A stretch of 40,400 nt of DNA, taken from the NCBI GenBank assembly GCA_944385415.1, contig CALWXC010000021.1, positions 1-40,400 of the forward strand, written 5' to 3'. Below are positions 14,092 to 23,500 of the stretch, in pieces; position 1 is the first letter of the stretch, and each line of letters starts with the position of its first letter. Both the position numbers and the translations under genes were made by a program. The notes below the pieces were generated by a model, which had not been told where the DNA came from, did not search any database, and saw nothing but the letters and a program-made list of their open reading frames with translations. This DNA is from an uncultured Oscillospiraceae bacterium (GTDB lineage: Bacteria; Bacillota; Clostridia; Oscillospirales; Oscillospiraceae).

Positions 14092-14871
14092 TTATGCCAG
14101 CTTCACCGTGTAGTAGACGGCGGCCGCCAGCTCGAAGGCGGCAACGGCAAAGAGACAATAGTAGGCGAAGACGGAGCCCAGAACAGCGGCTACGGCCAGG
14201 CACAGGACCCACACCACACAGCTGAGATAGACGGGCAGGGGAGAGGTGTTGGCTGTGGCGATGGCAATGGAGCGCTTGCCCAGCTTGAGCATACCGTCGT
14301 CGGTCTTGCGGGCCTTGAAGACCACCAGGGCCACCACGGCGATGATAACCACCAGCAGCGCATAGAGAGCCATGGCAAAAAGACGGCCATTGTAGAGACG
14401 GCTCAGGGCGTAGAACACGCCGCCGGCGGTGATGTTGACGCAGGACAGCAGGAAGAACTCCGGCTGATAGAGCATGGCGATCATATAGAGGACCGTCGCA
14501 GCGATATACACCGCGTACAGATAGGGGATATAGCTGACCCAGGTGACATACAGCACCCAGCAGCTCAGAGCGACAACCAGGAAGAAGATGCCCAGAATCC
14601 AGGAGAAGGTGTGGAGCAGGGGCCGCACCCGGCGGCTGTAGAACCACAGGCCCACGGAGCCGAGAAACAGCACCGCTGAAGCGATGCCCACACCCAGCAA
14701 AACGGATTGGGTGGTAAACATGGTGCCCACCACCGAATAGTAACGGCTGGTAAACTGGAGACCAACCAGCAGCACGCAGAGCATAACCAGCGCTGCCATG
14801 ATCTTGTAGATGACGGAGTCATCGTCGCGGTTGGAGTTCTTTTGCGGCACGGGCCGCTGATTCATAGCCAT
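14092..14871 (-). CDS. Hypothetical polytopic membrane protein
   Basis: No family is recognised. From 14871 it is 259 residues: a short polar N-terminus (MAMNQRPVPQKNSNRDDDS) and then about eight hydrophobic helices with short loops. One basic loop, FKARKTDDGMLKLGKR, is probably cytoplasmic. The first in-frame ATG at 14883 touches the AAAAGGA ribosome site directly, so 14871 is preferred. It follows rsmE by about 30 bases in the same direction. It is separated from the flippase by a terminator. Confidence 0.7.
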   Translation of the reverse strand: MAMNQRPVPQKNSNRDDDSVIYKIMAALVMLCVLLVGLQFTSRYYSVVGTMFTTQSVLLGVGIASAVLFLGSVGLWFYSRRVRPLLHTFSWILGIFFLVVALSCWVLYVTWVSYIPYLYAVYIAATVLYMIAMLYQPEFFLLSCVNITAGGVFYALSRLYNGRLFAMALYALLVVIIAVVALVVFKARKTDDGMLKLGKRSIAIATANTSPLPVYLSCVVWVLCLAVAAVLGSVFAYYCLFAVAAFELAAAVYYTVKLA

Positions 14872-14899
14872 TTGATCACACATTCCTTTTCTGATAGAG

Positions 14900-15634
14900 T
14901 CAGTCCAGCTCGCCGCAGGCGAACAGCAGTGCCGTCAAGGCACAGAGCGGCGCTGTCTCACAGCGCAGAATCCGTGGGCCCAGGGTGCACACCGCCAGTC
15001 CGGCGGCGGCGGCTTCCTCCACCTCCGACGGCTCAAAGCCGCCCTCGGGTCCGGTGAGAATGGCGGCGGTGGAAAAGGGGCCCGATTCCACCCGGCTGCG
15101 GAAGGTCACGGACCGCTCATTCTCATAGAGCAGGGCGGCGCAGTCGCAGGCTGCCGCCTCTGTCACAGCCGCGGCAAAGGAGGAAACGGTCCGGACGGTG
15201 GGAATCCGGCCGCGGCCGCTCTGTTCCGCCGCCGATGCGGCGATTTTCTGCCATCGCTCCAGCTTTTTGACCAGGCTCCGGTCATCGGGCCGGGAGACAC
15301 AGCGAGCGGAGGGAAAGGCCACAATCTCCCAGGCGCCCAGTTCCGTCGCTTTTTGAATCACATGTTCCAGCTTGTCGGACTTGGCAAAGGCCATGTAGAC
15401 CGAGGCCCGCAGACGGGGTTCCGAAGCAGAGGGGGCGCAGCCCCGGACAGTCAGCACCAGACGGTCGGATGTCAGCTCCGCCACGGTGCAGTCGTAATCG
15501 GTACCGGCGCCGTCGCAGACCGCCACGGCATCGCCGGGGCGCAGCCGCAGCACGCGGGCATGGGACGCCTGCTGTCCCGTCAGGACAATGGCGCCGTCCA
15601 CAGGACCGCCGTCCGAAAGAAAAAATCTCGGCAA
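14900..15634 (-). CDS. rsmE: 16S rRNA (uracil-1498-N3)-methyltransferase RsmE
   Basis: A 244-residue SPOUT-class methyltransferase that methylates U1498 in 16S rRNA helix 44 of the 30S subunit. It begins MPRFFLSD, has the PUA-like N-terminal domain (HARVLRLRPGDAVAVCDG) and the knotted C-terminal domain. That domain shows QKATELGAWEIVAF, ERWQKIAASAAEQSGR, ILTGPEGGFEPSEVE and LGPRILRCETAPL, the SAM-binding knot. The TTG at 15634 has GGAGG seven bases upstream. The longer ORF to 15658 places the ribosome site inside the gene and was rejected. It is the first gene of a minus-strand operon. Confidence 0.93.
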   Translation of the reverse strand: MPRFFLSDGGPVDGAIVLTGQQASHARVLRLRPGDAVAVCDGAGTDYDCTVAELTSDRLVLTVRGCAPSASEPRLRASVYMAFAKSDKLEHVIQKATELGAWEIVAFPSARCVSRPDDRSLVKKLERWQKIAASAAEQSGRGRIPTVRTVSSFAAAVTEAAACDCAALLYENERSVTFRSRVESGPFSTAAILTGPEGGFEPSEVEEAAAAGLAVCTLGPRILRCETAPLCALTALLFACGELD

Positions 15635-15673
15635 GGGAAAACCTCCGCATCTCTGCAATTTACAACAAAATTC

Positions 15674-15702
15674 ATTATATCAGAAACATGCCCGATACGC
15701 AA
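15674..15702 (-). promoter_or_regulatory. Promoter of the rsmE operon
   Basis: On the minus strand, TTGCGT (15702-15697) and TATAAT (15679-15674) are 17 bases apart, about 40 bases before the rsmE start. It is divergent from the tRNA-Leu promoter. Confidence 0.7.
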
Positions 15703-15753
15703 GCCGAAAAAGCGTCCATTTTTTCCATTTTTTCCATTCGGCAAAAAATTCTG

Positions 15754-15782
15754 TTGACAAATCCTGTGCCTGCCGTTATAAT
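15754..15782 (+). promoter_or_regulatory. Promoter of tRNA-Leu
   Basis: TTGACA (15754-15759) and TATAAT (15777-15782) match consensus perfectly with a 17-base spacer. The tRNA begins 29 bases further on. Confidence 0.85.
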
Positions 15783-15810
15783 AATCGACGCATAAAACAA
15801 TATGCCAGCT

Positions 15811-15895
15811 GCGAGAGTGCTGGAACCGGTAGACAGGCACGTTTGAGGTGCGTGTGACAACAGTCGTGGGAGTTCAAGTCTCCTCTCTCGCACCA
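15811..15895 (+). tRNA. tRNA-Leu (GAG)
   Basis: A class II tRNA of 85 bases with a long variable arm. The acceptor GCGAGAG pairs with CTCTCGC and CCA is encoded. The anticodon stem CACGT/GCGTG encloses TTGAGGT, giving anticodon GAG. It is monocistronic, with its own promoter and terminator. Confidence 0.93.
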
Positions 15896-15898
15896 CGT

Positions 15899-15930
15899 CG
15901 GAGCAAAGTTCGCTTTGCTCCGGCTTTTTT
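15899..15930 (+). terminator. Terminator of tRNA-Leu
   Basis: CGGAGCAAAG-TTCG-CTTTGCTCCG is a perfect 10-bp stem with a UUCG tetraloop, followed by GCTTTTTT. Confidence 0.92.
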
Positions 15931-16134
15931 ATGCCCGGAGCCACACACCCAGACGAAATAATTTGTCCGGTCTCGCCTGGCGCTTGTTATGTTTTTCCCG
16001 TTTTGGCCGAAATCATAAGTAGAGGAACCCCTGTCGTTTTTGTCCATCCGTTTCGATTGCCCCGCTGGGGCGGAAAACGGGTATCGCGTTTCTTTCTTGC
16101 GCAGCAAAAAACGGACCGAAGGGAGGCTGTCCAT

Positions 16135-16695
16135 ATGAAATTGGGTCAAGCGCAGAAAATCGCCAACACACAGCTGGACTGGCTTCGGCAGAGAAAACAG
16201 GAGCTGACCAAGCTGCTGGAGGATGGGCCCGCCGCCGGCAGCAGCTATGACCGGGTGGAGCTGTCCAAGGCCCTGTCCGCCGTGGAGGAGGAGTACGAAC
16301 AGACCAGCGCCATCGCGGAGCAGCTGTCGGCCTGGAACATGAACATCCAAAACGCCGAAGCTGCCCGGCAGCAGAGCGAAGCCATCGCCGAGGAAGCGGA
16401 AAACTTCATGAAGATTCTCGAGGTGTTCCGGCGGATTGCCAAGGGGGACCATGTGCCGCCTGTGGATGAAAACAAGCTGATGGAATACAGTATGGAGATG
16501 TACATGGCCGCCAAAAACATGGCCCTCATGAACCGCAACGCCGAGAGCGAGGACCACGATTCCCTCTGGGGCGACGAGGAGCCGGAGGAAACGCCGGTGG
16601 ACCCGGCGGAACTGGCCAACAATACGGAGGTGGGCAACCCGGTTCCGCCCATACGGTCATCGGATCTGCCCGAGCTGTCCGCCGACGGCGGCTGA
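16135..16695 (+). CDS. Hypothetical coiled-coil protein
   Basis: A 186-residue soluble protein of unknown function. Residues about 5-125 are strongly helical and heptad-like (NTQLDWLRQRKQELTKLLED, VELSKALSAVEEEYEQTSAIAEQL, QQSEAIAEEAENFMKILEVFRRI), which points to a coiled coil. The last 50 residues are acidic and proline-rich, probably disordered (WGDEEPEETPVDPAEL). There is no signal peptide. The ATG at 16135 follows GAAGGGAGGCTGTCCAT. The open frame continues upstream to 15931 without support. It stands alone between the tRNA-Leu terminator and its own terminator. The 200 bases upstream show no clear sigma-A promoter. Confidence 0.7.
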   Translation: MKLGQAQKIANTQLDWLRQRKQELTKLLEDGPAAGSSYDRVELSKALSAVEEEYEQTSAIAEQLSAWNMNIQNAEAARQQSEAIAEEAENFMKILEVFRRIAKGDHVPPVDENKLMEYSMEMYMAAKNMALMNRNAESEDHDSLWGDEEPEETPVDPAELANNTEVGNPVPPIRSSDLPELSADGG

Positions 16696-16724
16696 CGCGC
16701 CCCGGCAATTCCACAACGCAGCGT

Positions 16725-16767
16725 CCAACGCGCCGAAGTATCAGACTTCGGCGCGTTGGCTTTTTTT
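16725..16767 (+). terminator. Terminator after the coiled-coil gene
   Basis: CCAACGCGCCGAAGT (16725-16739) and its exact complement (16745-16759) form a 15-bp stem with loop ATCAG, followed by CTTTTTTT. Confidence 0.93.
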
Positions 16768-16780
16768 GTGCAAACTGCCA

Positions 16781-16810
16781 TTGACAGATGGGTCTGCCTT
16801 TGCCTATAAT
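16781..16810 (+). promoter_or_regulatory. Promoter of the YczE-like gene
   Basis: TTGACA (16781-16786) and TATAAT (16805-16810) with an 18-base spacer. The start codon follows 45 bases later. Confidence 0.75.
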
Positions 16811-16855
16811 AATTATAACATGTAAATAATTATATAGTTCGCAAAGGAGACCAGT

Positions 16856-17497
16856 TTGGAGAAAGTAAAGCGGTATTTGGTGTTTTTGGTGGGATTGTTC
16901 GTCAACTCCCTGGGGGTCAGTCTGATTACCCGGGCGGATTTGGGCACGTCGCCCATTTCGTCCATCCCCTATGTGCTGAGTTTGAATTTCTCCTTTACCC
17001 TTGGAGAATTTACCATCGCGTTCAGCCTGCTGCTTATTGTGTTGCAGCTGCTGATTCTGCGGAAAAACTTCAAGCCGGAACACTGGCTGCAAATCCCCAT
17101 TTCCGTGGCCTTCGGCTATTTTATCGATCTGACCACGGCCATGCTGGGGGACTTCCGGCTCACCAGTTATCCGGCACAGTTCGCGTTCCTGCTCTTTGGC
17201 TGCGTGGTACTGGGCGTGGGCGTCTATCTGGAGGTGCTGCCCAATGTGGCCATGCTGCCCGGAGAGTCCTTCGTCCGTGCCGTCTGCACCACCTGGAAGC
17301 GGGAATTCGGCGCGTCGAAAATCGCTTTTGACGTGTCCATGACGGTGCTGGCCGCCGTTCTGTCCGCGGTGCTGGCCGGTGTCCGGGAGGGTACCGTGGT
17401 GGCGGCCCTGCTGGTGGGCTTCATCGCCCGGCAGCTGAACAAGCGCCTCCGCGATCTGCCCAGCCGTCTCTTTGCCGCGGCTCCGGTCCACAGCTGA
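16856..17497 (+). CDS. YczE/YitT-like integral membrane protein
   Basis: A 213-residue membrane protein resembling B. subtilis YczE. It has about five hydrophobic helices and the family-like N-terminal segment FVNSLGVSLITRADLGTSPISSIPYVLS. Another conserved-looking stretch is AFGYFIDLTTAML, and the C-terminal helix carries GFIARQLNKRL. The molecular function of the family is not established. The TTG at 16856 is chosen because AAAGGAGACCAGT precedes it directly. The gene has its own promoter and a shared bidirectional terminator with rodA. Confidence 0.75.
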   Translation: MEKVKRYLVFLVGLFVNSLGVSLITRADLGTSPISSIPYVLSLNFSFTLGEFTIAFSLLLIVLQLLILRKNFKPEHWLQIPISVAFGYFIDLTTAMLGDFRLTSYPAQFAFLLFGCVVLGVGVYLEVLPNVAMLPGESFVRAVCTTWKREFGASKIAFDVSMTVLAAVLSAVLAGVREGTVVAALLVGFIARQLNKRLRDLPSRLFAAAPVHS

Positions 17498-17514
17498 TGG
17501 CTTCAAAATCCTGC

Positions 17515-17546
17515 AAAAAAAGACGCCCCGGCGGGCGTCTTTTTTC
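17515..17546. terminator. Bidirectional terminator between the YczE-like gene and rodA
   Basis: AAAAAAGACGCCC-CGGC-GGGCGTCTTTTTT: a symmetrical stem with A- and T-runs on both sides, placed between two convergent stop codons (17497 and 17550). Confidence 0.9.
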
Positions 17547-17549
17547 TGT

Positions 17550-18713
17550 TTACAGGGTGTAGGCCGGGCGGATATACCGGGCGGAGGAATCAGGGGCCGG
17601 GCGCATCCGGATACCGGAGACAATGCCCACGGCGGCAAAGGTGGTCACCAGGGAGGAGCCGCCGTAGGAGATAAAGGGCAGCGTCAAGCCGATGACGGGG
17701 AAGACGCCCATGCACATGCCGGTGTTGACGATGATCTGGAACATAAATGTGGCGGCGATGCCGATGCAGATGAGCCGGTTCATATAGCTGCCGGATTTGA
17801 CGCCCACATAGATGCAGCGCAGGACGATGGCCGTCAGCAGCAGCAGCACCAGCAGACAGCCCACCATGCCCAGTTCCTCGCCAATGGCGGAGAAGACAAA
17901 GTCCGTATGCTGGGCAAAGAGGAGACCGCCGGTCTGGGTCCGGGAGCCGTGGAACAATCCCTGGCCCGTCATGCCGCCGCCCTGGAGGGAGGCCAGACTG
18001 TTGAGGGTGTGCCAGCGGACGGAGGCGCCCTGGGGGTCAATGGTGGGGTCGAAGATCATCAGAATCCGGTTTTTCTGGTAGTCCTGCATAAAGCGGGTCC
18101 AGATGATGGGGGTGGCCACGGCCAGACCCGTACCGGCGGCGGCGAACCAGCCCAGGTTGACGCCGCCCACATAGGCCATGAAAATAAACGCGATGATATA
18201 GGGCAGGGCCACGCCGGCGTCGCTGGAGGCCGCCAGAATCAGCGCCACATTGATGCCCAGAATGGCCACCATCTGTCCAACAGACCGGAAAGAGGAAACC
18301 TTGTTCCGGTAGATGCTCATGGTTTTGGCCAATACAATAATAAAGGAAATCTTACAGATTTCGCCGGGCTGGATGTTGAAGGGCAGCCAGGAGAAAGCCA
18401 GCCAGCTGCGGTTGCCGGTGCCGCCGTCGGTGCCCCAGACAAACAGGGTGCTGAGAAACAGGATATTGAAAATCATGAGGATTTCCCGCCGCTCGGCCAG
18501 AATATCGATATCAATAAAGGAAAAAATCACATAGAGACCAATGCCGATGAGCATTGCCAGGGTCTGCACCAGCACGAAACGGGTGGAGCCCATATAGGCG
18601 GTGGTACTGGCCACGATGACGATGCCGAAGAGACTGGCCGCCAGACACAGACCCAGCAGCAGCAGATCGGCCTTTCGGAAAAATTCCCGGGAGAGGGTCA
18701 GGAGCTTGTGCAA
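17550..18713 (-). CDS. rodA: Rod-shape SEDS glycosyltransferase RodA
   Basis: A 387-residue polytopic protein of the SEDS family, which polymerises lipid II into peptidoglycan strands during elongation. Visible signatures are GTGNRSWLAFSWLPFNIQPGEICKISFIIVLA, DFVFSAIGEELG, NTGMCMGVFPVIGLTLPFISYGGSSLVTTFAAVGI and about ten membrane helices. NIQPGEICKI and the SYGGSS tail fit RodA/FtsW; RodA is preferred from the non-division context and short C-terminus. The TTG at 18713 follows GGAGGAG at 9-base spacing. It is a single gene with its own promoter, divergent from murI, another peptidoglycan gene. Confidence 0.88.
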   Translation of the reverse strand: MHKLLTLSREFFRKADLLLLGLCLAASLFGIVIVASTTAYMGSTRFVLVQTLAMLIGIGLYVIFSFIDIDILAERREILMIFNILFLSTLFVWGTDGGTGNRSWLAFSWLPFNIQPGEICKISFIIVLAKTMSIYRNKVSSFRSVGQMVAILGINVALILAASSDAGVALPYIIAFIFMAYVGGVNLGWFAAAGTGLAVATPIIWTRFMQDYQKNRILMIFDPTIDPQGASVRWHTLNSLASLQGGGMTGQGLFHGSRTQTGGLLFAQHTDFVFSAIGEELGMVGCLLVLLLLTAIVLRCIYVGVKSGSYMNRLICIGIAATFMFQIIVNTGMCMGVFPVIGLTLPFISYGGSSLVTTFAAVGIVSGIRMRPAPDSSARYIRPAYTL

Positions 18714-18752
18714 ATTGGAATGCTCCTCCTTTCTGTGGGTTGCTATCTCAAT

Positions 18753-18781
18753 ATTATATCAGTATGTCCGGCGGATGTAAA
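18753..18781 (-). promoter_or_regulatory. Promoter of rodA
   Basis: On the minus strand, TTTACA (18781-18776) and TATAAT (18758-18753) are 17 bases apart, 40 bases before the rodA start. Confidence 0.7.
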
Positions 18782-18808
18782 CAAAAACCGCCGGGATTTT
18801 TGTTGTGG

Positions 18809-18837
18809 TTGCACAGTCCGTCAAATGGTGGTATGAT
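18809..18837 (+). promoter_or_regulatory. Promoter of murI
   Basis: TTGCAC (18809-18814) and TATGAT (18832-18837) with a 17-base spacer. Its -35 box is 28 bases from the rodA -35 box, so the two wall genes share one control region. Confidence 0.65.
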
Positions 18838-18896
18838 AACAAGGATAACGCGGCTGTCGGGAGACGGCCGCCAGGAAATCCGGGAAGGAGATCACC

Positions 18897-19664
18897 ATGG
18901 TGCAACGGAACGCGCCCATCGGGGTATTTGACTCCGGTCACGGCGGCATCAGCGTCCTGCGGGAACTGGTGCGCCGGATGCCCTGTGAGGACTTTTTATA
19001 TTTTGGAGATTCGGCCAACGCCCCCTATGGTCCGCGGACCACGGAATCGGTGCAGCAGCTGACCTTTGCGGCTGCGGAACGGCTGCTGAATGCCGGATGC
19101 AAGGCGCTGGTGGTGGCCTGCAACACGGCCACGGCGGCGGCCATTGACCTGCTGCGGCAGCGGTACGACCAGATTCCCGTGGTGGGCATCGAACCGGCCC
19201 TGAAACCGGCGGTGCTGGAAAACGACCATCCCCATGTGCTGGTCATGGCCACGGAGATGACCCTGCGGGAAGAGAAATTCCACCGGCAGATGGAATCCTA
19301 TCAGGACCGGGCGGAAATCTACCGGCTCCCGGCGCCGGGCATCGTGGAGAGCGTGGAGCAGGGGAGAGTGGACGGTCCGGAGCTGGAAGCGTATCTGCGG
19401 GACATTCTGCGGCCCTATGAAACGGTGCCCATTACGGCGGTGGTTTTGGGCTGTACCCATTTTCCCTTTGTTCAGGGGGCCATTGAGCGGTGTATGGGCC
19501 ATCCGGTCACCATCTACGACGGCGGACCCGGCACGGCCCGGGAGACCCGGCGGCGGCTGGAGCGGGCGGATCTGCTGACGGACCGGACCACGCCGGGCCG
19601 GGTGGAGCTGACCAACAGCCGCCCGGAGGCTGTGGCGCTGTCCAAACGGCTGCTGGAGCTGTAG
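18897..19664 (+). CDS. murI: Glutamate racemase
   Basis: A 255-residue cofactor-independent racemase that makes D-glutamate for the peptidoglycan stem peptide. The pattern is complete: FDSGHGGISVLREL (11-24), FGDSANAPYG (36-45), catalytic C75 in VVACNTATA, and the second catalytic cysteine in LGCTHFPF near residue 187. The common DSGVGG is DSGHGG here, which is seen in some relatives. The ATG at 18897 follows GGGAAGGAGATCACC. It ends 26 bases before repeat element 3 with no ordinary terminator between, so the element's AT-rich end hairpin may terminate it. Confidence 0.94.
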   Translation: MVQRNAPIGVFDSGHGGISVLRELVRRMPCEDFLYFGDSANAPYGPRTTESVQQLTFAAAERLLNAGCKALVVACNTATAAAIDLLRQRYDQIPVVGIEPALKPAVLENDHPHVLVMATEMTLREEKFHRQMESYQDRAEIYRLPAPGIVESVEQGRVDGPELEAYLRDILRPYETVPITAVVLGCTHFPFVQGAIERCMGHPVTIYDGGPGTARETRRRLERADLLTDRTTPGRVELTNSRPEAVALSKRLLEL

Positions 19665-19689
19665 CCACGCAGCTACCATACCCCAATTT

Positions 19690-20148
19690 AAAAGTTTACT
19701 CGATTTTTTCAAAAATCGCGGGGTCCAGGGGCAGAGCCCCGGTCGCGCCGCGCACGGCGCGAAATTCCCGCCCGCCGCAGCGGGCGAAACACCCCATCGT
19801 CCCAAAGCGCCATCCGCAGATGGCGCAATCCCCACGGCAAAGCCGTAAGGCCGCCGTCCCCACCCCAATGCGGGTGGTGGACGGCGGCCTTTTTGGGTAT
19901 CAGGCGGCGGGGCGGAATCCTGGTGCAAAATGCAGAGCTGCACAAAACGGTGCATCCTTTGATGGGGCGTCGGCCCCTACAGATACTGTAGGACAGAGGG
20001 CGGGGGCCGTCAGGGATGCCGGCCCCTGCATCAATAGAAATTCCATGGGACCTGCCGGCGGCGGGGGCAAGCCCCACGCCCTACGGGGTGGAACCCATCG
20101 GCCAGTGGAAACGGGGAGGCCGCCAACGGCACGCATGTCCCGCCCTAC
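19690..20148. repeat. Composite element 3 (one recognisable end)
   Basis: It starts with AAAAGTTTACTCGATTTTTT (one T shorter than element 2) and continues through the CGCGCCGCGCACGGCGCG and CGCCCGCCGCAGCGGGCG palindromes. The 20-base palindrome lies at 19807-19826, followed by the GGCCGCCGTCCCCACC hairpin. Past about 19900 it becomes degraded modules (GGGGCCGTCAGGGATGCCGG near 20003). The right terminal repeat is not found, so the boundary at 20148 is approximate. Nothing in it looks coding. It separates murI from the rpoB control region. Confidence 0.75.
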
Positions 20149-20152
20149 AAAA

Positions 20153-20187
20153 AAACAGGCCGCCGGTCTCTGCCGTGCGGCCTGTTT
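20153..20187 (+). terminator. Terminator upstream of rpoB (1)
   Basis: AAACAGGCCGC (20153-20163) pairs perfectly with GCGGCCTGTTT (20177-20187). The T-run is only three bases, so it is of moderate strength on the plus strand. Confidence 0.6.
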
Positions 20188-20201
20188 CGTCCATAAAACA
20201 C

Positions 20202-20232
20202 AAAAAACAGCCGCAAATTGCGCCTGTTTTTT
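20202..20232 (+). terminator. Terminator upstream of rpoB (2)
   Basis: AAAAAACAGCCGCAA and TTGCGCCTGTTTTTT are inverted with one mismatch and end in six T. It lies 13 bases before the rpoB -35 box, insulating rpoB from murI transcription. Confidence 0.7.
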
Positions 20233-20244
20233 CTCCACATCCTG

Positions 20245-20273
20245 TTGACACCAGGTTTCGGACATGTTAGAAT
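20245..20273 (+). promoter_or_regulatory. Promoter of rpoB-rpoC
   Basis: TTGACA (20245-20250) and TAGAAT (20268-20273) with a 17-base spacer. The transcript would have a leader of about 180 bases. No L10 or L12 gene precedes rpoB here, so the RNA polymerase genes have their own promoter. Confidence 0.75.
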
Positions 20274-20447
20274 AGATATCCATAATGCCTGATTATGCCC
20301 AGTGCCCCAATTTTTGCTTTGCGTGGGTAGTATACCACAGCGTGGCGGCGGAATCAAGGCACGTTGGGATAAATTCAACAACGCATCCGGGCGTATCAAA
20401 AACGGACGGAAACTACCACCGGCCCGCGGGCCGAGAGAAAGGCTGTG

Positions 20448-20501
20448 ATGATTCATAATGGAGATGGTCAAGGACGTATACTTTGGCAAAACTCTGCGTA
20501 A
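20448..20501 (+). CDS. Possible 17-codon upstream ORF overlapping the rpoB start
   Basis: ATG at 20448 lies five bases after AAAGG (20438-20442). It reads 17 codons ([17 protein letters not shown]) to a TAA, overlapping the first 44 bases of rpoB out of frame. The annotated rpoB ATG has no equally well placed ribosome site, so this small frame could influence rpoB initiation. It may also be chance. Confidence 0.25.
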   Translation: MIHNGDGQGRILWQNSA

Positions 20502-23500
20502 GAGCTACTCCAAGCACAAGGACATCCTGGAGATCCCCAACCTGTTGAAGATCCAGAAGGATTCCTTTGAGTGGTTCCTCAAGGAGGGCCTCCGGGAGGT
20601 CTTCAAGGACATCGACACCATTACCGACTACTCCGGCAACCTGGAGCTGTCCTTCCTGGACTACAGCATGGACGAAAAGCCCAAGTACACCGTGGAGGAG
20701 TGCAAGGAGCGGGACGCCACCTACGCCAAGCCCATCAAAATCCGGGTGCGCCTGCGCAACAAGGCCGCCAACACCATCAAGGAACAGGAAATCTTTATGG
20801 GTGATTTCCCCCTGATGACCAACGGCGGTACCTTTGTCATCAACGGCGCCGAGCGCGTCATTGTCTCCCAGATCGTCCGCAGCCCCGGTATGTACTACGG
20901 CGATATCGTGGACAAGGCCGACATCCACAGCTACACCGCCACGGTCATTCCGTACCGCGGCGCCTGGCTGGAGTATGAGACCGACGCCAACGACGTGTTC
21001 TATGTCCGCATCGACAAGAACCGCAAAATCCCCATCACCTGCCTGATCCGCGCCCTGGGCATCGAGAGCGAGGGCCAGATCAAGGAGCTCTTTGGCGAAG
21101 ATCCCCGCATTATCGCCACCCTGGAGAAAGACACCTGCCACACCCGGGAGGAGTCCCTGCTGGAGATCTACCGCAAGCTGCGCCCCGGCGAACCCCCCAC
21201 GGTGGAGAACGCCGAGTCCTACATGGACGCCCTGTTCTTCGACGCCCGCCGCTACGACGTGTCCAAGGTGGGCCGCTACAAGTTCAATAAGAAGATGGAC
21301 ATCTGGAGCCGTCTGGCCGGTCAGACCCTGGCCGCGCCCGTGGCCGACCCCATGACCGGCGAGATTCTGTTCATGGACGGCAAGACCCTGACCCGCGAGG
21401 AGGCCCAGCAGATCTCCGCCCGCGGCGTCAACGAGGCATTGCTGAACATCGACGGCCGCATGGTCAAGGTTTTCTCCAACGGCATGGTGGATATGAAGAA
21501 CTTCGTGGACTTCGATCCCGCCGAGTACGGCATCCGGGAGAAGGTCTGCTTCCGCGTCCTCAAGGAAATGCTGGAGACCGTTCCCGCGGGCGGCTGGAAG
21601 GACGCCATTGAAGAGCGCCGGGACGACCTGATTCCCAAGCACATCACCAAGGACGACATCCTCGCGTCCATCAACTACCTCAACTGCATGGTCTACGGCG
21701 CCGGTACCACCGACGACATCGACCACCTGGGCAACCGCCGTCTGCGCTGCGTGGGCGAGCTGCTCCAGAACCAGTTCCGTGTGGGCTTCACCCGTCTGGA
21801 GCGCGTCATCCGTGAGCGCATGACCACCCAGGAGCAGGACAAGACCACGCCCCAGCTGCTCATCAACATCCGCCCCGTGACGGCGGTCATTAAGGAGTTC
21901 TTCGGCTCCTCCCCCCTGAGCCAGTTCATGGACCAGAACAACCCCCTGGCCGAGCTGACCCACAAGCGCCGTCTCTCCGCTCTGGGCCCCGGCGGTCTGA
22001 GCCGGGAACGCGCCTCCTTCGACGTCCGCGATATCCACTACAGCCACTACGGCCGTATGTGCCCCATCGAGACGCCCGAAGGTCCCAACATCGGTCTGAT
22101 CAACTATCTGGCCTCCTTCGCCAAAATCAACGAGTACGGCTTCATCGAAGCCCCCTACCGCAAGGTGGTCAAGAACGAGAACGGCTGCTTCGTCACCGAC
22201 GAGGTGGACTATATGACCGCCGACGTGGAAGACGATTTCTATATTGCCCAGGCCAACGAGCCCCTGGATGAGAACGGCTGCCTGGCCAACAAGCGCATCA
22301 TCTGCCGTCACCGCGACGAGATCACCGCCGTGGATCGGGAAGTCATCGATTATATCGACGTCTCCCCCAGAATGATGACCTCCGTGGCTACCGCCTTTAT
22401 TCCGTTCCTCCAGAACGACGACGCCAACCGCGCCCTGATGGGCGCCAACATGCAGCGCCAGGCCGTGCCCCTGCTGGTCACCGAGGCCCCCGTGGTCGCC
22501 ACCGGCATCGAGCACAAGTGCGCCGTGGACTCCGAAGTGTGCCTCAAGGCCAAGGGCCCCGGCACCGTCACCAAGGTGTCCGCCGACGAAATCACCATCC
22601 GTTACGACAACGGCAATGTGGCCACCCAGCGGCTCACCAAGTTTGCCCGGTCCAACGCCGGTACCTGTGTCAACCAACGCCCCATCGTCTCCGTAGGCGA
22701 GCGGGTGGACACCGAGCAGATCATTGCCGACGGTCCTTCCTGCTCCCAGGGTGAGATTGCTCTGGGTAAGAACGTCCTCATCGGCTTCCTGACCTGGGAA
22801 GGCTACAACTACGAGGACGCCATCCTCCTCAACGAGCGGCTGGTCCGCGAGGACGTCTTTACCTCCATCCACATCGAGGAGTACGAGACCGAGTCCCGTG
22901 ACACCAAGCTGGGCCCCGAGGAGATCACCCGCGACATCCCCAACGTGGGCGAAGACACGTTGAAGGATCTGGACGAAAACGGCGTCATCCGCATCGGCGC
23001 CGAGGTCACCTCCGGCGACTATCTGGTCGGCAAGGTCACCCCCAAGGGCGAGACCGAGCTGACCGCTGAGGAGCGGTTGCTCCGCGCCATCTTCGGTGAG
23101 AAGGCCCGCGAGGTCCGTGACTCCTCCCTGAAGGTGCCCCACGGCGAAAGCGGCATCATCGTCGATGTGAAGGTCTTCACCCGTGAAAACGGCGATGAAA
23201 TGTCCCCCGGCGTCAACAAGGTGGTCCGCGTCTATATCGCCCAGAAGCGTAAGATTTCCGTTGGCGACAAGATGGCCGGCCGTCACGGCAACAAGGGCGT
23301 TGTCTCCCGCGTTCTGCCCGAGGAGGATATGCCCTTCCTGCCCGGCGGCACCCCCCTGGATATCGTTCTGAACCCCCTGGGCGTGCCGTCCCGTATGAAC
23401 ATCGGCCAGGTGCTGGAGGTCCATCTGGGCTACGCCGCCCGGACCCTGGGCTGGAAGATCGCCACGCCCATTTTCTCCGGCGCTACCGAAAACGACATCC

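Noticed and set aside
20820..22100. Rifampicin-resistance allele in rpoB (proline instead of glutamine in the FFGSSP motif)
   Set aside because: The residues most often altered in resistance are unchanged, and the proline may be normal in this lineage, so resistance is not supported.
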